From positions 496,001 to 560,000 of the forward strand of contig NW_026515546.1 of the NCBI RefSeq assembly GCF_014898815.1: a stretch of DNA of 64,000 bases, read 5' to 3'. The DNA is from Panonychus citri. Lineage: Eukaryota; Arthropoda; Arachnida; Trombidiformes; Tetranychidae. How positions within the stretch are numbered: the first letter of the stretch is position 1; every line of letters begins with the position of its first letter. The notes below the pieces were generated by a model. It saw only the letters and a program-made list of their open reading frames with translations, made no database searches and had not been told where the DNA came from. Below, in pieces: positions 33,201-43,356 of the stretch. The position numbers and the translations under genes were made by a program.

Positions 33201-36200
33201 AACAAGTAATTGTTGAATTTGATTGATTGTTACCTCGATTATTTGGTACAGAATTACCTTTACCTTTTCTCTCGTGGACACTTTTTCTTTTCTCTTCCAT
33301 TTGTATGAAATACTTATGGATAAGTAAACCAAGTAGAGAGTCTAAATCCGTATTAGCTCGTACCTCGATTACCTTTTCTCGTAGATTTCTTGGTAAGTGT
33401 TCCAACACTTCGTAAAGAAAACCTTCTTTAGACATTTTACCTTTTACCTTAGTAACACGGTCTCTTAATCGGTCGACAAATTGAGACGGATGTTCATCGA
33501 AACTATATACCATAGAGCTTAATTCCGCTTGAGCTGTTGCCAATGCCGTAGGACCACGAAGATAGCTTTCCAAAGCTTGAACATAACTCTCATAGGTATG
33601 CTCTTCCTCATCCAACGTGTCCGCTGCATCCAACAGTTCAAAAGCCAACGCTTTTTTAAGCACTCGTAACCGAGTTTCATCTGAAACATTCTCGTATCGT
33701 AATTGCCTTTTCACATTCTTCAGCCAAGACCAAGCATCAACATTTTGTTTGAACAAAGGAATCACTGGATCCTTGGAACTAACATGATAAACTGGAGGCT
33801 GAAAATTGAAATGTTGATTAGGTTCAAACGGTGTTCTTAAAGGTGAACGGGGTGGTGAAGCAACTCTTGGAAGTTCGGCAACCAAAGGTTCCTCTTCTTC
33901 ACCTTCATTTTCATTTTTATCGATCGTAGGATCATCATAATCCATTTCCTTCAGGATCATTGAGTCAAGTTTTATCACTTTCTTGGCAGTTGACGTCTTA
34001 GGTTGAATCGAAGTCCACTTCTTAATCATTGACCAAATGATTCTCTTCGCTGGATTCGAGACATTTAGCTTTCTAACCGCAGCTTCCGAAGCTAAGCTAA
34101 TTACCTCTTGCTTAATACCAAGTTTTAAAACTATCTCCTTAATATCCGACTCAGGAATAGATTCCTTTCGCATCTCCTTTACCCACTCTGGAGTAATAAT
34201 ACCATCCAAGATATTAGCACTTAAACTCTCCGCGTTTACAGCACTATAATTCAATTTACACAATGCCAATTGTGTCACCACGGCGGATTTAAATAAAATC
34301 CTCTCATATGCTCCATTGGGCGATTCCAATCCCCAAGCCAACATATATTTAGAAATTTCCTCACTCGAAATATCTTTAACTTTCGGTTCCAAACCGACAT
34401 CACCAGAGTTAGACATAATCACTTATCTCAAACGGCTATCCTGCCTGGGTCGCCAAGTGAAAGTGTTTAATTTGAATTTATTTAAATGAAAGAATCAATT
34501 AAATGTAGAAGATGCACTCAGGTCCTTTCACAATTTTACCTGATTTCGATTCGTATCTTGGATAGTCGTTTGTTGATTATGTCACTAAGGCTAAATCAGA
34601 CTCACAACACTAATCACAATGAATTACTAGAGTAATTAACAAGACAGAATTTCAGGGAACAAGAAAAACTGAGACACTTTTATATTTGAACAAGTTGAAG
34701 ATGAAACTAACTCTAATTGTTACATTTTTGGGTTCACTATTTATGTGAATTAGAACGGAAAGGAAACATCTTAAAGAATGTAATTGTTGTTGGAACAACA
34801 CATTACTGGTTACATTTTAGAAAACAAAATTAATTCACTTGGGACATAATTAAGAAAATATGTGGCTAATTTAAGCCAAACTAATCTAAAAAATTACATT
34901 TTAGAAAAGAACAAAAAATGAAAATAGAAAATGAAGAAAGAGAACAAAGAAAAGAAAGAGGGAAAATCTTTGGGGACTTTGTTTAAATTGCAATCCTATT
35001 GGTTCCAATTTAAATTCTCTTGACAATTTTGATTAATTGAAGTTAATCATGAGAGAGTCAAATTTTACCCTTCATCCTTAATTGCTTGAAAAGTTTCATT
35101 CATCATTTTGCTAATATCATGTTGATGAAATTCATGTTTCTTTTACACCAAAGAAACAACAACAACAATAATGATAACAAGGTAATAAGAATTTAATTTA
35201 ATTTCCCAATTCGACTCTGTATTTAATATATATAATACAGTCAACATTCAATATATTAACCAGTAAACACAATTTAACCAACAGAATTAACTAATCAGAA
35301 TTAAATAACCCTTGATGTGTAATAACTTGTTAATAATAATATTATTTTTTCATATTTCTTATTACAGTTTTCATGGAAAAACAAAGATAACATTTTCACC
35401 TCCCTGCTGATATACTTTATGAGTATCATGAAAAAAGAGCTTGAACCAACTAATCATATTAACCATAGATAAATATACATGTATTTTCATGATGAATCGT
35501 GATTTGATTACTTAGAATCAAGTTAATCAAGAGAGCAAAACTGATGAAAATGTTAATACATATTAAAAAGGTGAACCCACTTTCAACTCTAAAAGGATAA
35601 CGATAATAATAATCATATGGATGATGATGTTGATTTGAAAGTTTCCATTCCCATCAAGTTAACTGGATTAAGGATTCGATTATTTAAAATTATTAATTGT
35701 GTGGCAAATATTTTCTCACTGGTGACAATATTTATATTAATACATTTAAAAAGCATCAACGTGATGATCAAATGAATGACAGTGTTTATAGTATTTGATT
35801 GTTGTTATTTTTGATTCTCTATTAAGCTTTGATTAACCTCTTTATTTATCCTTGTTATTTTATTATCAACGAAATAACAAAAATATAAAGATGAGGATAA
35901 CTATGATTATGAAGAAAAGTTTCAATCCCATGAGCCATGATAATAACTTTATAATAACCATGATAATAATATTTAAATCAGAATGAAAAAAAAAATCTTG
36001 AAACATTCTGGTTCATAATATTATCATGATTATTGATTATTCAGCTTCAGTTTTTGGATGATAATAATATCAAAAAAAAAGATCTCAAGCTTATTCATCA
36101 TAATGATGAGATTTGGGTGATTATTAAGGATTAGAGTTTACAATTAGTGAATTCTAGACTATTCTTATGCTAATCACGATTAAACTAATATTCAACTGTT

Positions 36201-38602
36201 GAACAATTTACTTGATTCATACTATAATTGTGAACATAATCAGCTAATACAATGTTATTATATTATTTAAGGTAAAAGTTATCAAGTTGAATTGTTATCA
36301 TTTGAAGTTTGAATTATTTTCATTTACTATTAATCTTGATGGTGAAAATAATCATTACATGAAAACTAATTGTTGATTATCCAATTTAATCATTGAGATT
36401 GATTTTCATTCCCTGATAAAAGTAGTATTAATTTTGTCCTCTTAGTTGAACAGTTTGATAATTACGATGAATATTAATTGTAATCAACAAAATTGAAAAT
36501 GTTTTAAAGTGAATGAGAAAAAATTGATTTAAATAATTGGTATGAATTGGATTAATCTGATTACTGATTTACAATTTGGGAAAAGATGATTCAATCAACT
36601 TGATGAAATTTTAATGTCTTTCTTGTTGATTAAACTAATTAAATCAAATCAACCTGAATTGGTTAATTAATCAACAGTTACTTGTTCATTGATTACTAGA
36701 GTTGCGATTTAGTTTGAATAATTTATGAGTTTGATTTGAAAGTGAAATCATTTCAATATTATTCATCAGCAAAATTGACAACAATTTGAATCATGTTGAT
36801 GGTGAATAATATTGAAACTGAATTTCAATCGTACCTGAAATTTTAATGATAAAACTTTGGCTTTTTGTGTTGAGATTTTGTTCATTTTCATTCATTCATA
36901 TATAATTGATTTCCCAGTAGTTTCAGTAACTTCCTTGTTCATGATGAAGCTGTTATTTCACCCATTTGAATAATCACAAAATTCTGACTGGATTCATGAA
37001 CAATTCAACAATTGTCTTGGAAGATTTCTTGTTCCATATCTTTGTCTTTATTATTCATCATGATTGATGAACATTCTGGCTCATATTGGTTCATGATAAT
37101 GTTCAATACACTTTTTTTTCCTACCGATTTCATTTCTATCATCATGAATATCACCCACAAACTCATCATCATGAATAGGGTCACTTAGATAAATATGATG
37201 GTAAACAGATTCATGAAATTTATGATAACATTTCATACTGACTCTCTAATGACACTAGAAAATATCTCCATGAATATGATGATGATGATGATGATAATTC
37301 TGATGTTACCAAAATTCTGACTGACAATAATTCTGAAATCAATCAATGAACATTTTACCTTCTTTTTTTTATCCAATTTCTTTTCGATATTATCTGAATA
37401 AAATTAACCAGAACTTTTTTCTCCTTTCAACTGTTAAACATTCAGGAAATGAACATTTATCATGATGTAGATAATGATATTATCTTTTATCCAGTAAATA
37501 GTGAAATCCGATTAATAATCATGTTCACAACTTGAGGAATTAAGTAAGTAGAATGTTATTCAAAATGTTTGGTGAGTAGAAAAAGATAATTCCTCAAGTC
37601 TAATTGAACTTGAAATGAGAATAACAAGAAAAAAATTTAGAGTTTCGAATTCCAAATTGATGGTGGAAAATTCAGTTCTCTTATTCATCAACTTTCTCAA
37701 CTTTCCATGAATTAAAGAGGTGAGAAAAAGGAAGACAAACAATTCTAGACCTTCATGGAATCTATTGAATATCCTATTGACTATTTTTTTCCAGGTGAAG
37801 ATATTATTATATCTCAAATATATATAAACGATATTGTCATGATATCAATTTCCAGGGTGTTACACATGATGATGTTATTCATGTTTACCGTTATCCGATT
37901 GATAACATGCTAGTATTATCATTATCATTTGTCATCCATTATGCAACGATAATGATAATATAATTCAGCAAGAATATAATTTATGATTAATATTATTATC
38001 ATGACAATGAACAGTTTTTTTGCTTCTTCTTCCTCCACCAGATCAGTTTGAATCAATTTCAAGGAATGATAAATGTTCAGGTTATCATGAATATCGGTCC
38101 AAATATTAATAATAACATGAACAATATGAGTCATGAGACCACCGATTGTACAACTCAAATTATTGGTTGTAATTTGATTCTCAATGAGTTATAAAGTGAT
38201 TTAATTCAGTTAATCAATTTACTAATTGTCTTTTCTTCACGTCAGGTCAAATTTTTGGTGGAAATGTTCATTTCAGGTGAGATAACATTTTCATTTCCAG
38301 TTAATTATATACTTGAGAACTTTTCTTCTCCTTCAACTTTTGTCTCTCTCTCTCTCACTTCTTACCGGGATAAGGAAGATGCTGGTTAAAGGTAAATAAT
38401 AGTTCTCTATTAACCTGAAATTATCTTCTTCATCCTGGTGAATTCATCTTCTTAATGATATCTGATACTTACCACCACATAGATTATAGCCTCGGTCGAT
38501 TGTGCCGAGAATAGAACTCGAAGAGTTTTACCTTCCTCTTTGTGGGTTTCATCGAAATCGTATCGAGTGATTAAAGGTAACAATTGACAAATTGATGATT
38601 CT
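24279..38602 (-). CDS. 3' end of a single-pass membrane protein gene (two exons seen)
   Basis: Exon A (38602-38473) and the terminal exon B (24500-24279) are joined in phase 0 (GTGGTG|GTAAGT; TTTCCATAG|GTCGTC). Exon A reads through LITRYDFDETHKEEGKTL and LFSAQSTEAIIYVV. Exon B continues with VVLMIYVAMFGALFYSS, so one transmembrane helix is encoded across the junction. Exon B then has a Gly run, an acidic linker and a basic Cys-containing tail ending NDDYV, possibly a PDZ ligand. Further 5' exons must exist but were not found. The acceptor of exon A (TATATAG) is weak, so its 5' limit is tentative. The 14-kb intron holds a complete Ty3 element in the same orientation. No family is recognised. 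Confidence 0.5.
24501..25757. other. Intron sequence before the Ty3 insertion
   Basis: AT-rich intronic DNA, nothing else seen. It ends with TCCT, the target-site copy. Confidence 0.45.
25758..26375 (-). repeat. 3' LTR of the Ty3 element
   Basis: 618 bp. In element orientation it starts TGAAGGGT and ends CTTTCA. It is followed outward by the TCCT duplication. Confidence 0.93.
26376..26387 (-). other. Polypurine tract of the Ty3 element
   Basis: GTGCGAGGGGTG on the minus strand directly abuts the 3' LTR. Confidence 0.7.
26420..28894 (-). CDS. Third ORF: RING/TRAF-like zinc region plus REX-like dead exonuclease domain
   Basis: The first ATG in the frame is at 28894, giving 824 residues; upstream codons to 29014 lack an ATG. 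Residues about 163-218 have a RING-like cysteine pattern (CLFC, CCSSCTKIYCTPC, CVNENC) without the usual RING histidine. A C-x4-C...H-x3-C finger (CNRDWC ... HIFTC) follows near 250-270. Residues about 548-715 resemble the REX/REXO family of DEDDh 3'-5' exonucleases: WVTIVDGNLSVVYETFV, YNGLTRQDL, then RIVGYGIINQF. The expected catalytic residues are replaced: D and E of the first motif by S and F (YCLSMFC), and H and D of the second by Y and Q. The DEDDh fold is an inference from pattern. It might bind RNA or protein without cutting, and may be a captured host gene. Confidence 0.65.
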   Translation of the reverse strand: MSQFDDWPEPSTKNDPKNSGKSDPDSLYRNAKLVDPLPKFVAEGKARRYWDFEDINEVDNSGYPVPNFIYEKMKRYPAKLPPKEEERPSYLRIEFFKKAREEIDQQLVKYEMDKNLYVEFIKEKMKLNVIEDIGLISFDQLPKGLIKSRVIHADLLSKVKKISCLFCEQIAIDPRCCSSCTKIYCTPCAEWLRQGITQVNLPPPKERTEFLCVNENCLIKASTSNSYVKLVPIGDEEIIHFYQDAKFTCNRDWCKLSFDYINYVNHIFTCRRGPIDYSMDKDLKLPNFKQGQVCAKVLEKPRTLAGLLPPHLKAKDEIEVISHEEKWQQTANRFAFLLKMRDENPDDPHLQPISLRAHANLSLNWWNNWKIGKDSRTPLSETEAFLREIGFPSIDNNPYYPGAADFPTVQSSVIPEYLIKDSVNWRKWARGITDFDAESINSDSSSVVMYSAFVEDPESPFIRVNPFDRLAPAEVDHVLEWLEQFPSCVNKNQPLDVPKTTTNQKKVYARNVRRKIIKSSWDNRPKAVLPMMTQERVKLFALASESLENKETSYCLSMFCAPIREGDKLKPRPIWVTIVDGNLSVVYETFVRYSSIELSDENYNGLTRQDLKYGRNLRTVRDQVIKYLVCATRIVGYGIINQFKNIGLTSHEINQLLPSCREINQFYSPYYQSALNLQAIAFLWFPGYVIPIEPHSPVVEAITAMRLFIFLWKDIEEIALTLGGIHHKNAQLTCANTITSSLLYYFDSQVKAGKFSWPEEWKQNPRMKLIPYYNTENCVPPDMSMVNQLLSSWAKELNEYDERENLGNGSSQRIKQIKSKEDSD
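29196..29500 (-). pseudogene. Acidic tail, probably the displaced C-terminus of pol
   Basis: An open frame with no ATG start runs from about 29500 to 29196. It is acidic (NQLEIEKLPEFEESIPIEEN) and ends basic. Between the pol stop (29600) and this frame, two further frames are open in turn, which looks like the pol C-terminus broken by single-base indels in homopolymers near 29630 and 29500. Either the copy is slightly decayed or the sequence has errors there. Confidence 0.4.
29600..32776 (-). CDS. pol: Pol polyprotein (protease end, reverse transcriptase, RNase H, integrase)
   Basis: 1,058 residues. The start carries the end of the retropepsin fold (MVVGNGF). Reverse transcriptase follows, with YFDDV at about residue 342-346. 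RNase H has VDASDLAIGG and ETDHHAL. Integrase has an HHCC zinc region (LSGHFGV ... CRNCLTC) and a core with MDAQGP, QTDRGRNF and GVVERANR, the D-D-E triad. A GPY/F-like motif (YHGPYLVLG) ends it. These activities copy the element RNA and insert the DNA. The ATG overlaps the gag stop as ATGA (32776-32773), one base back from the gag frame. The end is probably truncated by an indel near 29630; otherwise the ORF looks intact. Confidence 0.93.
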   Translation of the reverse strand: MKHKDMSTVKALRFQIARNLEPIMVVGNGFNDMFYTTIKNNGGNYSVSLQEYVDSDPVSNELLFRFCTPEESIELSRRVESGILRKPKVDDEKLIHANENPKAKLFIQTLEETKELDQISVYFQTNRKEEVPELSERLKKRMNPDLKEDQVNELLELLMRFTDVFSKHRKDLGFVPWEKWPIKIDIGDYQVPFQKPYPCSIHIRKAYQSLINDLLELDIIEPSDAPGGSPAFIIPKSDGSYRLLNDLRTVNRMTKVVFHPMPRIDDCLEAVKDSKYFNMFDLYQGYFQIEIPPSERGKTVFVTPDGKFQYKRLPMGLASAPFEFQQLMNKVLKGLNYSECLGYFDDVPVMGKSWPELLDNTERVLTRLRDWNLKVKTDKCKFGCTELVLLGHLVDGKGIRPDPGKVTALKNLPYPNNLKQLQSQLGCYNYFSRYIPNYAELAAPLYRLISKERKFKMLKEDYQVMDKLKQSLIETTMLVHFDPNRKKKLTVDASDLAIGGILLQEDPNQPESNELEEIKNWLPISFFSQKLLKHQINYSVSEKELLAILIGINKFRHYLEGDEFIVETDHHALCQLPKINFKNQRLQRWSIMLGAYKYKVIYTQGSLHPSDCFSRYQSEWDHRKSIDPESEYVEQLLMITSDPTYIDCDNQEKSIQNIRELNRVIKPNSVFYFKLNPNWKEEIISYQVKDPMISEVIQQLKENSKSDFHKKFVIRDEVLYRKPMVTNENYRIVITPKLLNKLFEEEHNSVLSGHFGVEKTYLQISRRFWMRYLYDEIDKLCRNCLTCAMSKPSNTTYAEPSLKPIPDTVFERIEMDAQGPITYQNGKSKVILVIVDTLSRFVYAKSFPNQVSQTVKNFLEEYFSIFGFPKIIQTDRGRNFVSEEIEKFLKSKGITHEVSNPYHPQSQGVVERANRNVGDRLRTFIIENGLNEGIDKVLKWNVYSINASIHKIHRFSPHFLIFGKNPNSPIDNQLSISSFTNKSVDQARKLTKARLAAQQIYYQNLLRQLTKPNPYSVGDFCLIKNSAPSVGTTKKLVPKYHGPYLVLGKKRFSVVIKS
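32773..34416 (-). CDS. gag: Gag with zinc knuckle and start of protease
   Basis: The first ATG is at 34416 (MSNSGDVGLE), only 21 nt after the primer site; 547 residues. It has a long helical N-terminal part, an acidic linker (ENEGEEEEPL), a Pro-rich part and a capsid-like region (DAWSWLKNVKRQLRYE; SFDEHPSQFVDRLRDRV). A CCHC knuckle (CYKCDGEGHYARNC, about residues 403-416) follows, and then the retropepsin active site LIDTGANTACID (about 500). The ORF stops inside the protease, whose remainder is at the start of the pol ORF. Making a whole protease therefore seems to require a -1 shift, or the two parts are made separately. Confidence 0.92.
   Translation of the reverse strand: MSNSGDVGLEPKVKDISSEEISKYMLAWGLESPNGAYERILFKSAVVTQLALCKLNYSAVNAESLSANILDGIITPEWVKEMRKESIPESDIKEIVLKLGIKQEVISLASEAAVRKLNVSNPAKRIIWSMIKKWTSIQPKTSTAKKVIKLDSMILKEMDYDDPTIDKNENEGEEEEPLVAELPRVASPPRSPLRTPFEPNQHFNFQPPVYHVSSKDPVIPLFKQNVDAWSWLKNVKRQLRYENVSDETRLRVLKKALAFELLDAADTLDEEEHTYESYVQALESYLRGPTALATAQAELSSMVYSFDEHPSQFVDRLRDRVTKVKGKMSKEGFLYEVLEHLPRNLREKVIEVRANTDLDSLLGLLIHKYFIQMEEKRKSVHERKGKGNSVPNNRGNNQSNSTITCYKCDGEGHYARNCPKNNESAKPESSTQVKTSANLMSSTSAETKVPDPSEFMFMVNCNQPSRPMITKMDPQIVNIPTVMMHLCKPNRELVRSGEVLIDTGANTACIDYRLAEQLDAFIMRSNVSVKGIVANNYLDIEGELMPL
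34438..34455 (-). other. Primer binding site, tRNA-Arg type
   Basis: On the minus strand TGGCGACCCAGGCAGGAT, 2 nt inside the 5' LTR. It is identical to the site of the gag-only element at 9747-9764. Its complement fits a tRNA-Arg 3' end (acceptor pairing with GACCCAG). Confidence 0.8.
34458..35074 (-). repeat. 5' LTR of the Ty3 element
   Basis: 617 bp, nearly identical to 25758-26375 (single-base indels in T and A runs). Followed outward by TCCT. Confidence 0.93.
35075..38472. other. Intron sequence, no further feature
   Basis: AT-rich intronic DNA between the Ty3 insertion and exon A. A short ATG/GAT microsatellite lies near 37277-37294. ORFs present look random. Confidence 0.45.
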
Positions 38603-41600
38603 CTATATAAATAAAGGAAGAGAAAGAAAAAAATAGAAATCGAAAAAATCGATTAGAAAATAGAAAGAGAAAGGGGGAGATGAATCATAAAGAAAATTGT
38701 AAAGAATTTTTTCACCCAAAATTCCCACAGAATTTTTCAGACAAAACTGACACCATGAGAACCATCAACTCAAACTGTTTTTCAGAACCACATCATGAGA
38801 TTGAAAAAATAATCATTCGTTTTGTCATCAAGTTTTACCTCGAATTTCAACTTTGTTGAAAGGTTAAACTTTATTTTCTCTTTCGAATTTAATTTTTTCC
38901 AAATTCTCAAAATCGATGTCTAATTATTTTCGAGTAAATTATCTTGCGAACTAGAAAAATATAACCATTTCCTCTTATCCCTCACCCACTCAAATTAATT
39001 CATCTTCATCTAGTTTATTGTTATTAGTTAATAACAATCAAATTGTGTAATAAAAATTGATAGTAATTCCTATTCACCTGGTGAACATTTCTCAAGACAA
39101 GGCTTTCATTTTGTTCAGTCAACCTGAGTAAATTGTTTCTTCATTCATGGTGAATAATTTAAGATACGATAACTAATAATATTTAGATACTGGAATCATT
39201 TGGTTGATTGTTATGAAAATTAATTCTGTTTCAGATGCATGAGCATTATTCTGAAAGGGATATAATTAGATTTCCAATCATCGAGATAATTATCATCTTG
39301 ATGTTTACTATAGTATTTTCTTGATATTAATAACAGAAAAGAGTGACTTCCCGATAATATTTAGAACATTTGACCTTTTCGAAAACACTTTGAACAATCA
39401 ACTAATACTGACCATTGAAATGTTCATTATGCCGATGGTCATTTCTATCGAAAACCATCTCAAGGTCAAAAGAAAACTTTTCTTTTCTTTGTTTTTCTTT
39501 TCTCATGAATTTAGTTCTAAAAAGTTCTGAATCTGATTTTCTTTTCTTTTCTTCTTTGAACCAGAAAAGTTTCATCTTCTTTTTTGATTGAACAAATTTC
39601 GCTTTTGCTCAAAATTCAAACATGATAAAAATTCTGATCATGAATCAGAAAGGAGAAACAATTTTTGATGGTTTATCTTTCCAAAATGGTCAAGAAAATA
39701 AATAGTTTTTCTTATCCATTCCGGATAATTCATATGTTCACTTTTAATTTAACCTTCTATCTCTCAATGGTTTACCATCATGATAAGATGATGATGACCA
39801 TCATGATAGGATGACCATCCGAATGAGATTAGCTTTCACTTTGATATGTGTGTGCTACATATAGTTGAAGATGATAAGTAAATGTCACTCGACCAAACCA
39901 AATGTCCAATGTTGACCTTGTGTATTTGGTCAGATAAACATGGAACTTTTTGAATCAATTTGAGCAGAAACAAAAAATTGAATATGAATTTGATATTTTC
40001 CCCTCCATTCCTTTTCACAGGGTCATTCAGTTCACCTGAAAATTGAGCTCAATCCAAGGGTCAGAAAGGTAATCCAAATGTATCAGAAACTTTTCCCTCT
40101 TCCAAAGTAGCTTTGAGAAAAATCCCTGGACACCGTAGTGGACATTACATATCAGATTTAAAGTTCATTATCTGACCACTCAATTGTTATCATAACAGTC
40201 CAAGGGATTAGAAACAATTTATTCCCATTCTACTGACCAATCAGTTTTTTCCCCTTAATCTCCCTTCCTCCTATCCACTGGTCAGCTTGAATGGACAAAC
40301 AGAGTTTGTAATTAAAACTAATCACCTTGATAATTGATTGTTTGTCATATTGATTTGTTTCAAATGTTTCATCAAACATGATAATTATAATGAAAAAAAA
40401 ACAAACAATCTAGAGATGATGTTATTGAATTCAAATTGATGACCATGTAAACATTTGATTGCTTAATTAATCTTGCACAATCAATAACTAATTAGTTAAA
40501 CAACCAATTGAGTTAAAATTAGGATGAAATTAATAACCTGAAAGCTTGTTAATTAAAAGTGATTAAGTAATCGGATTCATGATAACTGATTCTTGTACTT
40601 TTTTTTACATGTATGAATATTTTTACTTCATCTCTCATCTTGAACATTGAAACTGAATCATAAATGAACTTTTCATGGTGATAAAAAACAGTTATGTAAA
40701 TAGTGATTATTATTATGGTGAGAAAACAAAAAAAAAACTGAATCATAAATCTTGACAATCAAAGTTGATAATAACATTGTCTTTTTTGATTTACATCATT
40801 TGATATTCATTTTCATGGTGATGATAAACAACCAAGCAGAAAAAAAAGTTGATTCTGTTGTTTCAGAAATCATCATGAGCCTTCATGATAAATTCAGTGC
40901 ATCTCTATATGTAAATGACATAACGATGATGATGACAAACTTCACATGGATATTTATATAAAGTCAAGTTAATTATATCTATAACTAGAACTCATTTCCG
41001 TCAAGAGTCTGAAGGAAAAAAAGTTGAGAAGAAAACAAGATGATGATGATGATGAAGATTATGGTGCTTAAGGGAGAGAGACCTAATAGTAAATAGATGA
41101 TGATGAGAGATTCGTTAAGTGACCTTATCGATTGATTCGTGGTTTTCACTAGAACTGTTCATCAATGAGAATCCCAAGAAAATCATTCATCATCATTAAG
41201 AGTAACATTCAGTTTCAATTTTTCACCTAACTGGAGATTCAATGGTTCCATAGGTTTCATCATCTTTTATCATCTATTTAATAACAAGAAAATCACTTGT
41301 CATCATCATCTTTTCATCATTATCATCATCATCTTCTTACCTGATTTCTTTTTTCTCTATTTCTTTTTTTTCTTCTTCATCTTCTCTTAATAATAATTTC
41401 GTAACATCCAATAACGAAGATGTACTAATAGTGACAAAAAGGATCATATTAATCAGGATAATATGAACTTTTCCTCTATCTCTTTGTTTTTCATTCAATT
41501 CAAATGAATTACTGAACCTGTTTCTTCACGATTTACACCATGATTCCTGAAACTGAATCAATATTCTGATAGATATATTAAGAAAACTGTCAAAATCATT

Positions 41601-43283
41601 ATTGTCTCTTTTTTTCACCTTAACTTCACTCAACCGTTTACCATGATAATGATTAACATTAATTCCTGATTGTTGTTGACCATGTTGTTCAAATATACAC
41701 ACAGAATTTATCCCTTAAAGGTAAACACATGATTCAGATTATTTACCAAAGGTGATGGCGATTGGCTTAAAGTGTCAACAGAATCGGAGAAAAAATCATT
41801 TATTATCTTGCTTTTTCATGATCGTTTTCATGGTGAAAAAAAGTCAACTAATGAAAATGAATATTTTATGATGAATATTATGACTTTAGGGTTACCTGAA
41901 TTTGACATTTTCATTCATCTTCATTAAGAAACTCGATGAAAGATGATGACGATGACATGATTACCTTTCACTCAGAACTTTTTTTCTCAAAACATTTTGA
42001 GTTCAAAGTGACAAATTGATGTCAGGTAAAGGTTTTCAATTACTTTCACTAAATTGTCAATCTTTTGATTTACATTTAAAATTAATCACAATTTGATTTA
42101 ATAACTTCAAAATTATGGTGATAATATGAGTTGATTCAATAATTTTAGAACCTAAATTTCATCTTGAACAATAATTTGATTTAAATTGTTTCAATTCACA
42201 GGTTTATAAATGTTAATTTGATCATTTCTTGTGACAAAATCTAAATTAATTTACTTACGGATGTTGATTACAATCAAATCTGGCTTTGTCTCCAATATTT
42301 AGTGGCATTGGAAATGTTTTGATTGACTGAACAATTAACTCATTCAAACAGATACAATAACAATTAACCAAAAAAAGTTTCAATTATGTTGATGATATGA
42401 TAAAAGGTGTCTAGTCAAAACAATTAGAATCCCAATTAATATTGACAATTGATTGTTGTTTTATGTTGATAATTTAGTTATGATATGAATTGTTGGCGAG
42501 ATGATGGGTGAAAACATGATAACAATCAACAATTACATGAGTTTTTACATGTTAATTAAATGAAAATGTGATGTTTGTGACATTTAACTGAGCAGATGAA
42601 CAATAATCTTAATCCGGTGGAGATGAAGATAAAAGTGATGATATGAATAGTTTAGAAATCTACTTCATGATATTACCAGTGATGATGAAGATGAGGAAGA
42701 TAATACAATTCTGAAGAGAGAGAGAGAGAGAAAGAAAGAAAGAAAGAGAAAGAGAGTTGATGAAGATTATGTAATGTTCACAGATTCGTAAACTTCAGTT
42801 GAATGTTTCTGTTATTATCGAAGTTGTCGAACATAAAGAAAAAGTGAAGATGATGAAAGGCAAAGAGAAAGAGAGAGAATTGGATGATAAATTCACGACG
42901 AATGCGCTGTTTCGAATTTTCCTCTGTTTTCGACAACTTATTCGAAAATAATCTTCTATGTTCTATTCATTTGGTTCAGTTCTTCCTGTTACTTTTTTCT
43001 CCTTTTCTTCTTACAAAAGAATATTTCAAATTTCAAACTTTCTCTTTTCTTTCCTTTGTTCTTTTCTAACAGGAAACCCCTAAAGCGACTTAAACTGTCC
43101 TAAACATCGAACTCATTCAATTGTGTTTAACTCGCCACTTTTTTCGAGCTTCAGTTTCATTACTTTGATAAACTTTACTAGCTAAAGGCAACTTGAAACC
43201 TTCTTTTGAAATCGTTGGAACCTCGAATCAGAAGTTGTATCAAAGGTTTTAGTCCACATTTAACTGTTCGCCCTTCAACCGAA
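38603..43283. other. Gene-poor AT-rich region
   Basis: Missing 5' exons of the gene ending at 24279 may lie here, but I could not identify them. GAT repeats occur near 41040 and a GA/GAAA microsatellite at 42714-42757. Confidence 0.4.
42714..42757. repeat. GA/GAAA microsatellite
   Basis: Run of GA dinucleotides changing to GAAA units. Confidence 0.9.
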
Positions 43284-43356
43284 GCCCGGTTAGCTCAGTC
43301 GGTAGAGCATGAGGCTCTTAACCTCAGGGTCGTGGGTTCGAGCCCCACATCGGGCG
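43284..43356 (+). tRNA. tRNA-Lys(CTT)
   Basis: A complete 73-nt cloverleaf with no intron. The acceptor GCCCGGT pairs with ATCGGGC, with discriminator G. The D arm is GCTC...GAGC, the anticodon stem TGAGG/CCTCA with loop CTCTTAA (anticodon CTT, decoding AAG), and the T arm GTGGG TTCGAGC CCCAC. The A box (TAGCTCAGTCGG) and B box (GGTTCGAGCCC) for RNA polymerase III are both intact. Confidence 0.97.

Larger units (their letters stand above)
25758..35074 (-). mobile_element. Full-length Ty3/gypsy retrotransposon with an extra third ORF
   Basis: A 9.3-kb element on the minus strand, flanked by TCCT on both sides (25754-25757 and 35075-35078). Its LTRs differ by only about three 1-bp indels, so the insertion is young. 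The order is LTR, tRNA-Arg primer site, gag-protease, pol, a frameshifted tail, a third ORF, purine tract, LTR. In errantiviruses the third position holds an env gene; here it holds a zinc-finger plus exonuclease-like protein. It sits in an intron of the gene at 24279-38602. Confidence 0.93.

Noticed and set aside
37560..38158. Two minus-strand ORFs of 77-85 residues in the large intron
   Set aside because: No splice context, conserved motif or base-composition change; they look like chance ORFs in AT-rich DNA.
40030..40160. Open minus-strand segment ending in a possible donor (CAG|GTGAAC), considered as a 5' exon of the gene ending at 24279
   Set aside because: No acceptor of matching phase and no recognisable protein features; length is compatible with chance.
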